A stretch of 64,000 nt of DNA. It comes from Adiantum capillus-veneris (taxonomy: Eukaryota; Streptophyta; Polypodiopsida; Polypodiales; Pteridaceae). The stretch covers positions 65,982,895 to 66,046,894 of the forward strand of contig CM043944.1 of the NCBI GenBank assembly GCA_014529385.2. The letters are read 5' to 3'. Shown here piece by piece: positions 61,384-64,000 of this stretch. The number at the start of each line of letters is the position of its first letter. The stretch's first letter is position 1. The notes under the pieces were generated by a model. The model was not told the DNA's origin. It ran no database searches and was given only the letters and a program-made list of their open reading frames with translations. The translations under genes were made by a program, and so were the position numbers.

Positions 61384-62990
61384 GTAGCCAAGATTGCAGA
61401 GGAGATGACTTTTTCAAATTTTTGCACTGTTTTCTCTATTTTGGGACGAAGTTTCTCCTTTTTTCCTTGTCTCAACTTACATTTTTGAAATCCATCATAG
61501 AACCCTATGGGTAATAGTCTAAAATGAGCTAAAGTGTTGTGACGATACAAAACATATTTCAAGCAACCAACTGAAGTAGAAGACTTAACCTTCCTACCCA
61601 TAGGTAATTTGACTGTGAGGTATGATTAGGGTATCCAGGTAGAATGAGGTTTCTAATGTATCTAGGAGAGATGAAAGAATGTTTACTCCTACAATCAACC
61701 AATAAGTTGAAATGCTTACCTTGACATGCTGCTCGGATTTGAGTTACTAAAAATTGTTCATTCACTCCTCAAAGTTTGATTGTAGTAGCATGAAAATATG
61801 CTTTTTCTTGATTCCCTTTGTCTCTAGCACCTTGAGCTCTCTTGGCTTGAACTCTTTCACAAGGTCATTGATTTCCTCCTCTTCCTCCTAGACAAGGTTG
61901 TTGGTTGAAGTTATTTCCATTGAGGATTTTTTTTTTTTGTTGGGCGGTCCATTTCACATAAAAGGTGGGTTTTCTAGTCTAAAGTTACTTTGATTTTAAG
62001 GAGGCCTTTGATTCTGGTTGAAGTTTTTGCTCAATGAAGTTTTGTTGATGTTCTAGGTCTAAAATTTTTGAAGTTTCGGTTTGGGTTAATATTTTTGGGT
62101 TCATAATTGTCTACCAGTCTTATGATGCTTAAGTTATGGAATGGAAAATCTATGGACCGATGGTCAAGATCAAGACAAGTGTAACGTAGATTATCTTGCA
62201 TGGCCTTCATACATAATAAGTTCTTCCTTCTTTGTTGTAAGTTTTGAGACTTTTTCATCCTCAAGATGAGGTATTTTGATCTCAAGGACAGGAGCAAAAT
62301 TTAGTTTTTTCTTCCCCTACTCAAGCTGAATGGTCTTACCCACATCAAGAACATCTGTAAAATTGGTAAGCGAAAGACTCTAAGGTCTAGTCTTCATAGG
62401 ATTATGTAAGCCTGACACAAATGATGCCACTTTGACTTCTCGAGTCATTCCCGCTTAGAGCGTCTGCAAAATTGGTAAGATAAAGACGATCAAGTAAGCC
62501 TGACACAAATGATTCCACTTTGACTTCCCGAGTTATTCCCACTAGAGCATATTTCACAAGGGTCAAGAAATGTTCATAATACAACTGCACGTCTTTAGTC
62601 CTTTGAGTACAATCAAGAAATTCATCCAAACGGTCCAAACAATATACTTTTTTCTAATAACTCTTCTTTAGTTGAGTCTTTAGAGAATTCCAAGTTGCTG
62701 CATTAGGACCAGCATTGTTACAATGGTCTCTCCACCAACACTTGGCCATCTTCTCCAATTTGACCTCATCAATAATAGCATTTTTCTCTGTAGATGAATG
62801 AGCCAAGTCCAAGTAATCATCCCTATGCTAAATCCAATCTTCAATAAATTTGCCTGCATCTTTGCCCTCCTAAACTTGTACAGCATAGCATCAACTTTTG
62901 AACAATCAATAATTGTTTGTTGATAGAGGCACAATTGGTACATTGGTATTTGCAACGGTTTCATTTTCTCTCAGAGGCATGGTAGCTTAC
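61384..62990 (-). pseudogene. Gypsy gag-protease relic
   Basis: From 62,964 on the minus strand: gag helices (IIDCSKVDAMLYKFRRAKMQ), MLLLMRSNWRRWPSVGGETI, then DRLDEFLDCTQRTKDVQLYY and VGITREVKVESFVSGLLDRL (62,640-62,440), the retrotransposon gag pattern, and a basic linker. VNEQFLVTQIRAACQGKHFN and LLVDCRSKHSFISPRYIR (61,760-61,650) is a gypsy protease, where D-S-G is replaced by D-C-R. FRLLPIGFYDG (about 61,520) fits the later LLPLGSYD segment. Stops and shifts occur every 100-300 bases. No LTR or RT is joined to it; the tandem repeat begins right after. Confidence 0.75.
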
Positions 62991-63227
62991 TACACCATAT
63001 CAACCAAGATCGCTCTTAGTACAATATATACTACTCCGCTCTAAGTCACTCTTATTAAAATATGGTTGGAAATTAAGAGTAAGGCAAGAGAGTGGAAGAA
63101 AGAATAACACATGAATTAAATCAATTCTACATGGCAAAAAACTGTAGTTCATAAATTTACACTATGTCTCAAAAACTTCAATAATTTCTAATGGTCCCAA
63201 CATAATGTACTCTATAATAGCCATTGT
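62991..63227. other. No recognised feature
   Basis: AT-rich DNA between the gypsy gag relic and the LTR that follows. Confidence 0.3.
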
Positions 63228-63578
63228 GACACCCTTCGACTACTAGATCATAGTGGTCCCATTGTGGGAGTATGTCTAGTGAATTATCCTAGTAATTCTT
63301 CACCATTTTTGGCTTGAACATCTCCCTGGTGGCATGAGAGTTGTACCATTCCTATGTGAGTGAACGTCTCATCATAGGTACTCCCATGTTGCTATGAATT
63401 GTCACATTCTTGTATGTGAAGTTGTCATCAAAATAAGTAGATTATTTGGAAAAATTGTTTTGTGTCTCCCATCCATGAGTGCTTTATATACTTGAACAAT
63501 CCGCTAAGCACTTAGACCTATTGTAGGCGTTGTACAAGACCGTGGATTGTGGACTTTCCAAATAGGTCAAACCCAACA
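63228..63578 (+). repeat. Copia-like LTR with adjacent primer site
   Basis: Ends AACCCAACA at 63,578, followed by TTGGTATTAGAGC (63,580-63,592), a close match to the tRNA-iMet primer site. A TATATAC word near 63,489 could be its promoter core. The left end is estimated from a TGTGACAC at about 63,228. The internal region continues beyond the window (an ATG at 63,659 may open gag, but its frame closes after about 21 codons). Confidence 0.6.
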
Positions 63579-64000
63579 ATTGGTATTAGAGCTTTTAGCT
63601 AGCATATATCTCCTAATCCATTTTGGATCCTAAGCATCCTCATTGTACTAGGTTGTCATGGCCCTCTCTCCCTTAGCCATTGGAATTGTTAATTCAATAT
63701 CCCTTTGCATTGCATATTAATCGTCGTGCCGACTACATTGTTTTCTTCTTTTGAAGTCCTTTAGTAATGGGATACGTACTATCGGTGACGCTACCCTTTC
63801 TAATTGATATTATGTAATTTGTTCATATTTGGCTGAGCTCTATCGCAAATTTGAGAAAGTTTTCAAGCGTGCGTATCCGTAACACTTAATTTTGAGCTCT
63901 CAAGATTCTTAATTAGCGGAGGGTGTGCTAAATTCATCATTCTACCTTGGTCTCTTTTGCTCATAAGAATATTTATATAATCTTTTGGATTATGTGTGTG

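Overview
The window looks like transposon-rich heterochromatin of a land plant nuclear genome. It contains plant-type LINE, Ty1/copia and Ty3/gypsy elements, CACTA (En/Spm) DNA transposons with spliced transposase genes, tRNA-iMet-type primer sites, and long GA/CT and AC/GT microsatellites. I found no intact host gene, rRNA or convincing functional tRNA. The flavour of the LINE and gypsy proteins would suit a large-genome fern or lycophyte as well as a seed plant; the lineage cannot be fixed from this sequence alone.

Left part (1-28 kb). A decayed LINE runs leftward from about 5.7 kb off the window edge (ORF1 with a DUF4283-like domain and zinc knuckle; ORF2 with endonuclease and reverse transcriptase). 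Fragments of minus-strand gypsy (5.7-7.1 kb) and copia (7.8-8.6 kb) polyproteins follow. From about 8.8 to 27.4 kb lies one long, degenerate, minus-strand gypsy element split by three younger insertions. These are a gag-only copia element (9.68-12.58 kb), a full-length CACTA element (12,928-20,935, 12-bp termini CACTACAAGAGG, TTC target duplication), and a small non-coding LTR element (23,718-26,663, 142-bp LTRs, CTTTG target duplication) filled with 171-bp tandem repeats. The CACTA element carries a TNP2-type transposase gene, a second Transposase_24-like gene, and a captured fragment of a host heavy-metal-associated isoprenylated plant protein (HIPP) gene ending in a CaaX box.

Middle part (28-50 kb). 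Copia relics occupy 28.9-32.1 kb. A copia deletion derivative (32.2-34.1 kb) fuses the start of gag to RNase H. Two related retroelement leaders stand head to head around an inverted repeat at 39.44-39.67 kb. The plus-strand one leads into a second gypsy element, in the same family as the minus-strand one, running to about 48.4 kb (gag, zinc knuckle, protease, RT, doubled integrase zinc modules). It is interrupted by another copia deletion derivative (44,394-46,774, ATATA target duplication).

Right part (50-64 kb). An LTR with a primer site at 51,976-52,144 is related to the non-coding LTR element of the left part. Two copies of a 1.3-kb element with TTAA targets and CACTAGAATGG termini (52,571-53,885 and 57,827-59,166) look piggyBac-like. 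The second copy lies inside a smaller CACTA element (56,519-60,636, GAA duplication) that is an inverted, internally deleted relative of the first. That CACTA element splits a ~620-bp tandem repeat. A minus-strand gypsy gag-protease relic (61.4-63.0 kb) and one copia-like LTR with a primer site (to 63,578) close the window. The order of insertion is readable: gypsy hosts are oldest, CACTA, copia and the small LTR elements entered them later, and a TTAA element then entered a CACTA element.
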